A DNA stretch of 37,558 nt from Hormoscilla sp. SP12CHS1 (GTDB lineage: Bacteria; Cyanobacteriota; Cyanobacteriia; Cyanobacteriales; Desertifilaceae). Shown piece by piece: positions 14,089 to 22,987 of this stretch. The translations under genes were made by a program, and so were the position numbers. Under the pieces are notes generated by a model that did not search any database, was not told the origin of the DNA, and saw nothing but the letters and a program-made list of their open reading frames with translations. Location: NCBI GenBank assembly GCA_014324065.1, contig JACOMV010000004.1:1-37558 (forward strand), read 5' to 3'. Every line of letters starts with the position of its first letter. The stretch's first letter is position 1.

Positions 14089-16580
14089 GCGACGAATATA
14101 TCCTCACGGACAACGAATTCCGACATCAGCGACGGGTGGCGGTCAGCTATCACCCGAGTCAGATAGGTCTTGATTATATCAAGGTCGAGTGGCTAGATAA
14201 TAATAACGAGTGGGATCTATGGGTCTATTTCGTGCCTGCTCCATCGGGTATGGACAAACAGGTGGCTCCCGCAACCGTCACTGCTGGTAATATCAGCATT
14301 ACCAAAGGTGGAACGGTCAGCAGGGACGTTGAGTTGATCGATCCCGGGCCGGAAGGAGTAGTCGATACAGAGGGAAACCTGCTGAAACTCAGGGTTAGGC
14401 ATCAGCTGCAAGCCGAGGATAGCGAGGAACAGAGCAATTCCTATACATTAGAACTGATTAATGTAGTCAAGCTAGATCCGTTCTTTAAAAATCTGACCTT
14501 TGGCTTCCGAAAACCAGAGCAGATTTCTACCTTAGTTGACCCCCAACAGCAGCCACCTGGGGAGTTGAAAGCTCGCGAACAGATAGAGGTTAGCTATCTT
14601 GCTAAGGACTATAGCAGCTTTCGCCAAATAATACTCGATCGCCTGTCGGTGGTGATGCCGAAATGGATCGAGCGCAACCCAGCGGACATCGGCATCGTGC
14701 TGACGGAAATATTGGCCTATGCTGCTGACAATGCTAGCTATTATCAGGATGCGGTGGCCACAGAAGCCTACCTGAGCATGGCCAGACAACGCATTTCTAT
14801 CCGTCGCCACTGCCGCCTGGTAGACTACTCCCTACATGAAGGCTGTAATGCCCGGGTTTGGGTATACTTAAGGTACGACTCGGAGGAGCCGGAGGTGCTA
14901 GAAAAGGGCACCAAGCTGGTCACTGGTAAATCAACAACGTCCCCAGTGCTTAATCCTGACTCCCGCGATGCTGCTGAGGTGCTCAGAAAAAAAGGAGCAA
15001 AAATTTTTGAAACCCTTCACGACCAAGAACTGCGATCGGAACTCAATGAAATGGAATTCTATGCTTGGGGTGCTTCCGAGCTGTACCTGGAAAAAGGGGC
15101 CACGAAAGCAACATTGAAAGGGCGTTTCGAGCATTTGCAAGTGGGAGACCTGCTGCTACTCGAAGAGGTCAAAAATCCCCAAACTGGCGAAGCGGGAAAT
15201 CCCGAGCACCGTCAGGTGGTACGCTTGACTGTTGTAGACCCAGACCAGGAAGACCCCCTAGCAGGAAGATTTAAATATCCGCCAGATAATACGGGACAGT
15301 TGCTGACTTTCATTGAATGGGATATTCAGGATGCTTTGACTTTCTCTCTGTGCGTGGCAATGACCGTTTGCGGGGAAACCACCGATCCCTTCAGCTACGC
15401 TCGGGGCAATATCATCCTAGCAGACCAAGGCGAAAGCCAGTCTGAAAACCTCCCAGCAGTGCCCGCATCGGGTGATTATCGTCCCCAACTGCAAGAGAGC
15501 GATCTCACCTATGGTGAAGTTTACAACCACGAACAGGCAAAAGCTCAGCCCGCAGCAAATATATTACAGCAAGATTCCCAAGCTGCTGTGCCCCTTTTGG
15601 AGTTGCGATCGTCCGCTATTACCAGTGAAGATTGGGAAACCTGGCAGGTCCGACCCGATCTCTTAAATAGCGATCAGTTTGCTACCGATTTTGTCGTGGA
15701 AATGGAAAGCGATCGCATCGCCCACTTGCGCTTTGGAGACGGGGTGCTGGGGAAGCAACCGCCAGTGGATACTGAGTTGGTAGCTGACTACCGTAGCGGT
15801 AATGGTGCAGCCGGAAATGTGGGCCGAGAGTCCCTCACTTACCTGCTTCCCGAAGATGGCGATCGCCACTCGGAACTGGATGGGAAAATAACTCAAGTCT
15901 ACAACCCCTTAGCGGCCCAGGGTGGCATAGACCCCGAACCGATCGCCGAGGCCCGTCTGAATGCCCCCCAAGCTTTCCGGGTTCGTCAAAACTGCGTCAC
16001 CGAAGCTGACTATGTTGAGGTGATGCAACGTCACCCGGAGGTCCAAAAGGCAGCCGCCGAATTGCGCTGGACGGGCAGTTGGTATACGATGTTTATTGCT
16101 GTCGATCGCTATGGGGGCAAACCGATTGACGATAAATTTAAGCAGGAATTGCGCGATTATATCATGCCATTCCGACTGATGGCTCATGACCTGGAGATTA
16201 TCCCACCGACCTTTGCTCCCCTGGATAGCTTGTTGCGAGTAGAAATTCATGATGGTTATTTCCAGATCAGCATCAAGCGATCGCTCCAGGAAACTTTTGG
16301 CAACCAAGATTTTCCCGACGGCAAGCGCGGCTTTTTTCATCCAGACAACTTCAGCTTCGGCCAGCCAGTTTATCTGAGTGAAATTATCCAGCAAGCCATG
16401 GGAATTTTTGGAGTCTACCGGGTCGAACCCAAACGCTTTCAAGTATGGGGTCGGACCCCTCGGGGAGAACTGGACGCGGGGATAATTACTACCGAGGCTT
16501 TGTCCATCGTCCGGGTGGATAATAACCCTTATACCCCAGAAAATGGTTTAATAGAATTTGCACTAGAGGGCGGAATATGA
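14085..16580 (+). CDS. Baseplate wedge protein, gpJ/gp47-like (Afp11-type)
   Basis: 831 residues. An N-terminal strand-rich domain (about 1-160) precedes the gpJ-like core: SYLAKDYSSFRQIILDRLSV, then IERNPADIGIVLTEILAYAAD and TEAYLSMARQRISIRRHCRL. A central beta region contains the LRFGDGVLG loop. The C-terminal part (about 625-831) has VRQNCVTEADYVEVMQRHPEV and LSEIIQQAMGIFGVYRV, conserved in large eCIS baseplate proteins. It would form the inner wedge around the hub. The start overlaps gp25, and its own stop overlaps the next gene (ATGA), so gp25, this gene and the next two are translationally coupled. Confidence 0.88.
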   Translation: MSDEYILTDNEFRHQRRVAVSYHPSQIGLDYIKVEWLDNNNEWDLWVYFVPAPSGMDKQVAPATVTAGNISITKGGTVSRDVELIDPGPEGVVDTEGNLLKLRVRHQLQAEDSEEQSNSYTLELINVVKLDPFFKNLTFGFRKPEQISTLVDPQQQPPGELKAREQIEVSYLAKDYSSFRQIILDRLSVVMPKWIERNPADIGIVLTEILAYAADNASYYQDAVATEAYLSMARQRISIRRHCRLVDYSLHEGCNARVWVYLRYDSEEPEVLEKGTKLVTGKSTTSPVLNPDSRDAAEVLRKKGAKIFETLHDQELRSELNEMEFYAWGASELYLEKGATKATLKGRFEHLQVGDLLLLEEVKNPQTGEAGNPEHRQVVRLTVVDPDQEDPLAGRFKYPPDNTGQLLTFIEWDIQDALTFSLCVAMTVCGETTDPFSYARGNIILADQGESQSENLPAVPASGDYRPQLQESDLTYGEVYNHEQAKAQPAANILQQDSQAAVPLLELRSSAITSEDWETWQVRPDLLNSDQFATDFVVEMESDRIAHLRFGDGVLGKQPPVDTELVADYRSGNGAAGNVGRESLTYLLPEDGDRHSELDGKITQVYNPLAAQGGIDPEPIAEARLNAPQAFRVRQNCVTEADYVEVMQRHPEVQKAAAELRWTGSWYTMFIAVDRYGGKPIDDKFKQELRDYIMPFRLMAHDLEIIPPTFAPLDSLLRVEIHDGYFQISIKRSLQETFGNQDFPDGKRGFFHPDNFSFGQPVYLSEIIQQAMGIFGVYRVEPKRFQVWGRTPRGELDAGIITTEALSIVRVDNNPYTPENGLIEFALEGGI

Positions 16581-19500
16581 GTTCCCTAGAAAATCAACCA
16601 GAAGAAATTTATAACGTACCGGGGCTGAAAGCTTTATCCTATCGGATCGCTAGGCATGATGACAGCCTCAAACGCATGCTGGCTTCCTTGCATACTCAGA
16701 CAACCCCCCCCGACCAAAAGGATGGGGACCGACCCCTGGAGAAACTGAGCACTAGCCATCGCAATGACCCCGCGATCGCCCTTCTGGATGGTTGGGCCAC
16801 GGTGATGGAGGTGCTGACTTTCTACCAAGAACGGATCGCTAATGAAGGTTTTGTGAATACGGCCACGGAACGACTCTCGGTACTGGAGTTGAGTCGCACC
16901 GTGGGCTACGAACTGGACCCTGGCGTGGCTGCGAGTACCCACCTGGCCTTTACGATCGAAGAGTCGGACGACGTACCGGAGATCGTGACAGTACCGTCGG
17001 GAGTGAGAGTTGAAAGCGTACCCATTGCCGATGAAGACCCTCAGGTATTTGAGACCGTTGAGACCTTGGAAATGCGCGGGGCTTGGAATCTCCTGCTACC
17101 CTATTTCCCCTTAGTTACTATTCCTCAAGAAATTGGGGAAGAGACAGTAGAACTTAAGCTAGCGGGCACCGATACCCAACTGGCAGAAGGAGACCCCCTG
17201 TTAGTGGTGGAAGAGCAAGTAGAACCCTATGAAAGTCGTTATCTAACTCTACTTGCGGTCGAGCCTAATGATGAAGAGGATTACACTCTGGTTTATTGGT
17301 CCGGTGGTTTGGGTTGGGAACCCCGCAGCGAACTCCAACTGTTCGCTTTACGGGAACAAGCGACTCTATTTGGTAGCGACGCCGGAGAGTGGAATGAACT
17401 GAGCCCCGAGGAGAAACGCCTGTACGGTCACGATACCGGTGGTGTTCTTAGCTATATTGATAACCAGGAGTGGCAGTCAATTTCTACCGGTTTGTTGAAG
17501 AACGCTGATGTCCGGGCTTTGGTGCGCGAACCAAACACTGGTAGTCTGTTTGTCGGGACTCATAACGGCATCTTTTGTTCTCGGGATGAGGGCAAAAATT
17601 GGCTGGAGATGAACGTAGGCTTGACAAATATTAACATCTACTCTCTGGCTGTTAATGAGAAAGGATATATTTTTGCTGGTGCAACGGAGGGAAATGTCTT
17701 TAGAAGTATTGACCTGGGAGAAAGTTGGGTAGAAATTGGCAGTGGCGGTGTTAGTGTTGTAGAACATACAATTACGAACCCAGGGGAAGACGATCAAGTA
17801 GAAGAATGGACGCCCATAGAAACCAGTTTGCCCAGCAGTATTATCCGCTGTCTTGCTGTTTATGACAACATTATCTATGCTGGCACTGAATATGGCATCT
17901 TTGGTTCTCAAGATAGCGGTCGAACCTGGAAAGAATTGAATAAAGGAGACAAGGAACCTCTTAACTTGAGTGAAAATATTACTGACTTGAATGGGACTAT
18001 TGTCTATGCAATTGCTATAATAGAGCCAAAGGAAAATGTGGGGACAGAGGAGCCAAAGAAAGATGTGGGGGCAGATGATGAAATAGATGACAAGATCTTT
18101 GTGGGGACCGATCGGGGAGTATTTTTCTCCAAAATTGATGGCAATGGGTGGATTGACGGCAATGGGTGGATTGATGACAATAATGGAATGAGCGCGGATA
18201 TATTCTATTCACTGGTTGTGGGGAATATTGGCTCTAATGAGAGATTATTGGCAGGGACAAATGCAGGTGTATTGCTCCGCAATGGCAACAATAATTGGGT
18301 TCATAAGAATACTGGAGATATGACAAATGAAACCACTGTCTATTCACTCAGTGTAGCGAGTAACGAAAGCAGCGAATACTTATATGCAGGAACAAACCAG
18401 GGTGTATTTCGCTCCCAATTGAGCGACGAGGTGGGAGACTGGACGCAAATAAATAATGGATTGATAAATCAGGAGATCCGTAGTATATTGGGATATTTTG
18501 ATAAAAAGCAGGTAGAAAAGCTATTAGCAGGCAGTTGGTTTGATAGCTTGTATACCAGGGAATGGCCGGGGTTCGAGCTTGCCGATCCGCAGATAGACTT
18601 GAATAGCACCTATGCAAATATTTTAGCAGGCAGTTGGCTGGTACTTACCCACGACGATCGCAGCCAGGCGTACAAAGTGAAGAGGGTGGCGACTGTTTTG
18701 CGCAATGATTTCGGACAAAATGGGAAAATCACCCGCATACATCTGGAAACGGGTGAGGGTCTGAGGGACTTTGGGGGAGAGAAATATCGAGAAACTGAGG
18801 TCAGGCTTGAAAGCGAAGCTTTAGAACTGTTCGAGGAAGTTATCCAGGAAGAACCGCCGGTTGAAGGGGATGAAATCGAATTAGATAAAGTGGTGCCCGG
18901 ACTGGAACTGGAGAGGAAAATTATTATTAGTGGCAAGCAAATGCGTGTCAGGATACCTCCTATGGGCAGCGTAGTCCGCCAGTCCCTGCTGAGCGATAAA
19001 ACTTGGGCAACCCTGAAGGAACTCTGGACTTATACTGATGTTAATGACTTGTCGATCCACAGGGATAGTGACAGGGAAAAGCTATTTGCAGGCACGGCTC
19101 GGGGGGTATTGACCCTAGAACTGGGAAGCGATATCTGGCTTGATAGGACAAGTATCCGCGTTCTTAATTCCTATGAAGAAGGTGGCAAGCACTACATATT
19201 GGCAGGGACAGCAGGGGGGGTATTTCGATATGATGGCAGTAGCTGGAAATCACTGAATACTACGGGCTTGACGAATACTAATGTTCGATCTCTGACTAGC
19301 TATGTAGAAGGTGAGGTCCCCATCATCTTGGCAGGGACAGCAGCAGGAGGAGTATTCCGATATGATGGCACTAGCTGGAGCGAGCTGAATGATGGCTTGA
19401 CTTCTCCCGATGTCCGCGATCTGACAAACTGTTTGGAAAATGGCTCCCCCATCATCTTGGCAGGGACAGCACAGGGAGTATTTCGATATGATGGCACTAG

Positions 19501-22500
19501 CTGGAGCGAGCTGAATGATGGCTTGACTTCTACCGATGTTCGTGCTATAGAAAGCTATGTCGAAGGTGGCACTCGCTACATATTAGCAGGGACAGCAGAA
19601 GGAGTATTTCAATATAATGGCAGTATCTGGAGTGCTCTCAATGATGGCTTGGCGAATACTGATGTTCGTGCTATTAAAAGCTATGATGAAGGTGGCACCC
19701 GCTACATATTAGCGGGGACAGCAGGGGGAGTATTTCGACATGATAGCACCAACTGGAGTGATCTGAATGATGACTTGACGAATACTGATGTTCGTGCTAT
19801 AGAGAGTTATCAAGAAAATGGCTCCCAGATCGTATTGGCGGGGACAGCAGGGGGAGTATCGACGCGACGCCATGATGGCAGATGGAGCCAACTTACTACT
19901 GATTTGCCCTCGTCGGTCGGGGCCCTGGAAAGTTACGAACTCAATGGTACTCTCTACATCCTGGCAGGAACAGAAGAGGGTCTATTTCGCCGAGAACTGG
20001 ATGGCATTAGTTGGGACTATGATACTGGTTTGGGCCCTCTTAATGTCCGAGATATGGAGATTTATGCGGAAAAGGGCGATCGCTATCTGTTGGCTGGGAC
20101 GGAGAATGGCATATTTAGCCTAAATCTGGACGAGGCTGGCGCTAAATGGGAAGATATTAATTATGACTTGCCCCAGGACCAAACAAATATCTCTGCTCTG
20201 GCAACCTATGCGGAAAGTGGAGTCCGCACCATATTTGTGGGGACGACAGCAGGAGATGTATTTAACTTAAAGTCCGATCTCCAATCTTGGGTGAAATTAG
20301 ATAATCGCGTACCCACTGCAAATGAGTATCCACCAGAGATCCGCGCCCTGGCCACTTATGAGTTAGGGGACTCGCGCTACCTGTTGGCGGGGATAGTTGA
20401 GGGGGTATTTCGCCTCAGGCTGGGGGAAAATGCCTGGGAGTATTTTAATACTGACTTGCCCAATCCCAATGTTTGGGCTCTTAATATTTATTACGATAGC
20501 GGCGATATCTCCCTCTTGGCAGGCATTGAGGAAGATGGCATATTTGGGAGAGATCTGACAGACGTGACAGCTAGCTGGCGCCCGTTCTTCGATAGCGGGT
20601 CTGATGAAACAGTCAAGGCTCTGAAAACTTACGACTATAATGATACGCGCTATATCTTGACGGCGATCGCAACGGGAAGCATATGGAGTCGAGACTTGGG
20701 CGGTAATAGCTGGCAGCATCTGGCAGATGAGGGCTTGACCAATACTAATGTTCGCTGTCTCAAGATTTATCGAGACGATATTGACTACCTGTTGGCAGGG
20801 ACAGCAGGGGGTATATTTCGCCAAGAACTAAACAGTCAGACCTGGCACCGCTTCGATAATGGCTTGACGAATACTGACGTACATGCCCTGGAAATGTACT
20901 CGCAAAATGGAGAGTACGTTTTGGCGGGGACCGCAGAAGATGTATGTCGCCGCAAGCTGAATGAAAATACTTGGCAGAAGCTAGCCAGGGGATGGATAAA
21001 TCGGGAAGTCCGCGCTCTCAAGATTTACGATCGTAATGGCAAGCTCTACATCTTGGCGGGAACGGCTGAAGGGGTATTTTACCTAGATTTGAAGGAGGGC
21101 AGCGACGAACTCTGGATCTCCCTCAATAATGATTCCTCCGAGCAGAGATTGCTGGATAAGGATGTCCGCGTTCTGGATATTTACCAAGATGATGATGATG
21201 ACAAGTACTACATCTTGGCGGGGACGAAATCAGGGGTATTTAGCGGCTTGCTGGAGCGAGATGATGATGGTAAAGATACGGCGGTCTGGACCCAACTGAA
21301 TGAGCTATTGACCAATACCGATGTTTACAGCCTAGCTGTCTATACCGAGCAGAAGGAAGGCATTAGGGAGACGACCCTGTTTGCAGGCACCAGGGGCGGC
21401 AATGTCTACCGCTGGGAAATGTTTCGCGAAGATAGTGCCTGGGTACAAATGCGACTAGGTCTGGCTAATGATGTCCGGGCGATCGCCCTCAGCGACCGGG
21501 CTCAAGTATTTATCGGTACGCGCAACTGGAGCATCTTAAAAGGGACGGAAAGCGTGGAGGCCCAAGAAATGCAGCCCGAAGACTCCCTGTCTATTTGGCA
21601 GCGTCGCGAACTCACCTCCGATAAGAGCTTAAAGGCTATGTCTTCCCAGTCGGTCGTGGCTCCCGGCAGTTTAGTGCGCTGGGATCTGATCGATAAACTT
21701 GGGTTTAAGGGCGAGATTACTACCTCACTAGAGGAAATCAAACTGGAGGCTGCCGCTGAAGCAGACAAAATCGTCAGTGAGGTGGCATCCCTGCATAAGA
21801 TCAATCACGGACAACTGCGCACGACTCTCACTTACACCGAACCACTAACCAATACCTACGATCGCACGACAGTTACTATCAATGGCAATGTTGCCGTGGC
21901 TACCCACGGGGAGATAGTATCCGAGGAGGTAGTTGGTAGCGGTGATGGCAGCCAGATCAACCAGGCGTTCGTGCTGAAAAATCCTCCTTTAACCTATATC
22001 CCTGCTGACACGGCTAGCGGCAGCCAAAGCACCCTGACTGTGCGCGTGGATGGTTTGCTCTGGGGAGAAGTTTCCTCCCTCTACCAACTGACCTCCCCTA
22101 CACATAGCTATATGACCCGGATAGACGACGATGGCCAGACGCGCATTATCTTTGGCGATGGTTATAAGGGGGCCAGACCAACAACTGGTCAGGAAAATAT
22201 TACTGCTACCTACCGCTGTGGCATCGGTCCGGACGGAGAAGTTGAAGCTAACACTATTACCCTGGTGCAAACCGCTCCTTTAGGAGTGGTGGCAGTGACT
22301 AATCCTCAACCAGCTACGGGTGCGGCACCGCCAGAAACCCGAGACCAAGCTCGCCAAAATGCTCCCCTCAACACCCTGTCCTTGGACCGGATTATTTCTT
22401 TGCGGGATTACGAGTATTTTATCGGCGGCTTCTCTGGTATTGGTAAGGCTAAAGCTACGGCCCTGGCGATTCGGGAAGGCTATAGTATGGTGCAGGTGAC

Positions 22501-22987
22501 GATCGCAGGTCGCGATGGCGACCCGGTGGCTTCGGACTCCAATCTTTACAATCAAATTATCGAGGCTGTTGATGCTGCTCGCGACCCCACTTTGCGCGTG
22601 GGTGGTGGCTCCGCTTCTGAGTTCAGTCTTAACAGTTACCAGCGTCGCTTGTTTAATATTGCTGCCAAGCTCTGGATCGATCCGCAATATCTAGCCAGTG
22701 CCGTGATTCCCGAGGTGGAAAAGGTCCTGCAAGAGGCTTTTGCTTTTGAAGCCCGTGCCTTCGCTCAGGATGTAACGGCGGCGGAAATTGTGACTTTAAT
22801 TCAGTCCGTTCCAGGGGTTGACGGAGTTGACCTGGATGCGCTTTATTTAGAAGGTAGCGATCGACAGCTCAACCAAATCCTGGAAGCTTCCGAAGCTTTA
22901 TGGGATGGTCTGGCAGTCGAACCTGCAGAACTGCTATTGCTCAATCCCGCTGCTGGCAGTATAAATTTAGAGGAAGTGATTGCATGA
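16577..22987 (+). CDS. Giant baseplate wedge protein (Afp12-like) with two inserted beta-propeller blocks
   Basis: 2136 residues, far longer than the usual eCIS homologue. Residues 1-285 are a baseplate J-like start (VPGLKALSYRIARHDDSLKR, then FYQERIANEGFVNTATER and ELSRTVGYELDPGVAAS). Residues 289-660 are about seven blades with classic Asp-boxes (SRDEGKNW near 335, SIDLGESW near 378, SQDSGRTW near 445). The baseplate sequence resumes at 660-815 (NILAGSWLVL, then KRVATVLRNDFGQNGK), is broken again at 816-1660 by about 19 blades of the LAGTAGGVFRYDGTSW kind, and ends with a J-like C-terminal half (IIFGDGYKGARPTTG, SLDRIISLRDYEYFIGGFSG). Both joins keep the frame, so the protein looks intact. 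The propellers should project from the baseplate as binding or anchoring modules. Confidence 0.85.
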   Translation: MSSLENQPEEIYNVPGLKALSYRIARHDDSLKRMLASLHTQTTPPDQKDGDRPLEKLSTSHRNDPAIALLDGWATVMEVLTFYQERIANEGFVNTATERLSVLELSRTVGYELDPGVAASTHLAFTIEESDDVPEIVTVPSGVRVESVPIADEDPQVFETVETLEMRGAWNLLLPYFPLVTIPQEIGEETVELKLAGTDTQLAEGDPLLVVEEQVEPYESRYLTLLAVEPNDEEDYTLVYWSGGLGWEPRSELQLFALREQATLFGSDAGEWNELSPEEKRLYGHDTGGVLSYIDNQEWQSISTGLLKNADVRALVREPNTGSLFVGTHNGIFCSRDEGKNWLEMNVGLTNINIYSLAVNEKGYIFAGATEGNVFRSIDLGESWVEIGSGGVSVVEHTITNPGEDDQVEEWTPIETSLPSSIIRCLAVYDNIIYAGTEYGIFGSQDSGRTWKELNKGDKEPLNLSENITDLNGTIVYAIAIIEPKENVGTEEPKKDVGADDEIDDKIFVGTDRGVFFSKIDGNGWIDGNGWIDDNNGMSADIFYSLVVGNIGSNERLLAGTNAGVLLRNGNNNWVHKNTGDMTNETTVYSLSVASNESSEYLYAGTNQGVFRSQLSDEVGDWTQINNGLINQEIRSILGYFDKKQVEKLLAGSWFDSLYTREWPGFELADPQIDLNSTYANILAGSWLVLTHDDRSQAYKVKRVATVLRNDFGQNGKITRIHLETGEGLRDFGGEKYRETEVRLESEALELFEEVIQEEPPVEGDEIELDKVVPGLELERKIIISGKQMRVRIPPMGSVVRQSLLSDKTWATLKELWTYTDVNDLSIHRDSDREKLFAGTARGVLTLELGSDIWLDRTSIRVLNSYEEGGKHYILAGTAGGVFRYDGSSWKSLNTTGLTNTNVRSLTSYVEGEVPIILAGTAAGGVFRYDGTSWSELNDGLTSPDVRDLTNCLENGSPIILAGTAQGVFRYDGTSWSELNDGLTSTDVRAIESYVEGGTRYILAGTAEGVFQYNGSIWSALNDGLANTDVRAIKSYDEGGTRYILAGTAGGVFRHDSTNWSDLNDDLTNTDVRAIESYQENGSQIVLAGTAGGVSTRRHDGRWSQLTTDLPSSVGALESYELNGTLYILAGTEEGLFRRELDGISWDYDTGLGPLNVRDMEIYAEKGDRYLLAGTENGIFSLNLDEAGAKWEDINYDLPQDQTNISALATYAESGVRTIFVGTTAGDVFNLKSDLQSWVKLDNRVPTANEYPPEIRALATYELGDSRYLLAGIVEGVFRLRLGENAWEYFNTDLPNPNVWALNIYYDSGDISLLAGIEEDGIFGRDLTDVTASWRPFFDSGSDETVKALKTYDYNDTRYILTAIATGSIWSRDLGGNSWQHLADEGLTNTNVRCLKIYRDDIDYLLAGTAGGIFRQELNSQTWHRFDNGLTNTDVHALEMYSQNGEYVLAGTAEDVCRRKLNENTWQKLARGWINREVRALKIYDRNGKLYILAGTAEGVFYLDLKEGSDELWISLNNDSSEQRLLDKDVRVLDIYQDDDDDKYYILAGTKSGVFSGLLERDDDGKDTAVWTQLNELLTNTDVYSLAVYTEQKEGIRETTLFAGTRGGNVYRWEMFREDSAWVQMRLGLANDVRAIALSDRAQVFIGTRNWSILKGTESVEAQEMQPEDSLSIWQRRELTSDKSLKAMSSQSVVAPGSLVRWDLIDKLGFKGEITTSLEEIKLEAAAEADKIVSEVASLHKINHGQLRTTLTYTEPLTNTYDRTTVTINGNVAVATHGEIVSEEVVGSGDGSQINQAFVLKNPPLTYIPADTASGSQSTLTVRVDGLLWGEVSSLYQLTSPTHSYMTRIDDDGQTRIIFGDGYKGARPTTGQENITATYRCGIGPDGEVEANTITLVQTAPLGVVAVTNPQPATGAAPPETRDQARQNAPLNTLSLDRIISLRDYEYFIGGFSGIGKAKATALAIREGYSMVQVTIAGRDGDPVASDSNLYNQIIEAVDAARDPTLRVGGGSASEFSLNSYQRRLFNIAAKLWIDPQYLASAVIPEVEKVLQEAFAFEARAFAQDVTAAEIVTLIQSVPGVDGVDLDALYLEGSDRQLNQILEASEALWDGLAVEPAELLLLNPAAGSINLEEVIA
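17441..18565 (+). repeat. Propeller block 1: about seven Asp-box blades
   Basis: Encodes residues 289-663 of the giant wedge protein. Blades are marked by FVGTHNGIF, FAGATEGNVF, YAGTEYGIF, FVGTDRGVF, LAGTNAGVLL, YAGTNQGVF and LAGSWFDSLY. Several carry S-x-D-x-G-x-(T/S)-W Asp-boxes. DNA copies are well diverged, so the block is old. One short local duplication (DGNGWI twice, at about 18140-18170) is recent. Confidence 0.75.
19024..21560 (+). repeat. Propeller block 2: about 19 blades, partly young DNA repeats
   Basis: Encodes residues 816-1661. Each blade has the form (L/F)AGT-x-x-GVF, a YDGTSW-like degenerate Asp-box, then NDGLTNTDVRAL. Between about 19190 and 19870 the unit repeats every 126 bases (42 residues) with long identical stretches, for example TATGATGGCA at 19361 and 19487. 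Towards both ends blades diverge. Nineteen blades would make two to three propellers. Confidence 0.75.

Noticed and set aside
22900-22983. Upstream extension of the tail protein I-like gene
   Set aside because: It overlaps the end of the giant wedge gene out of frame and has no ribosome site; the ATGA junction at 22984 gives the family-like start.
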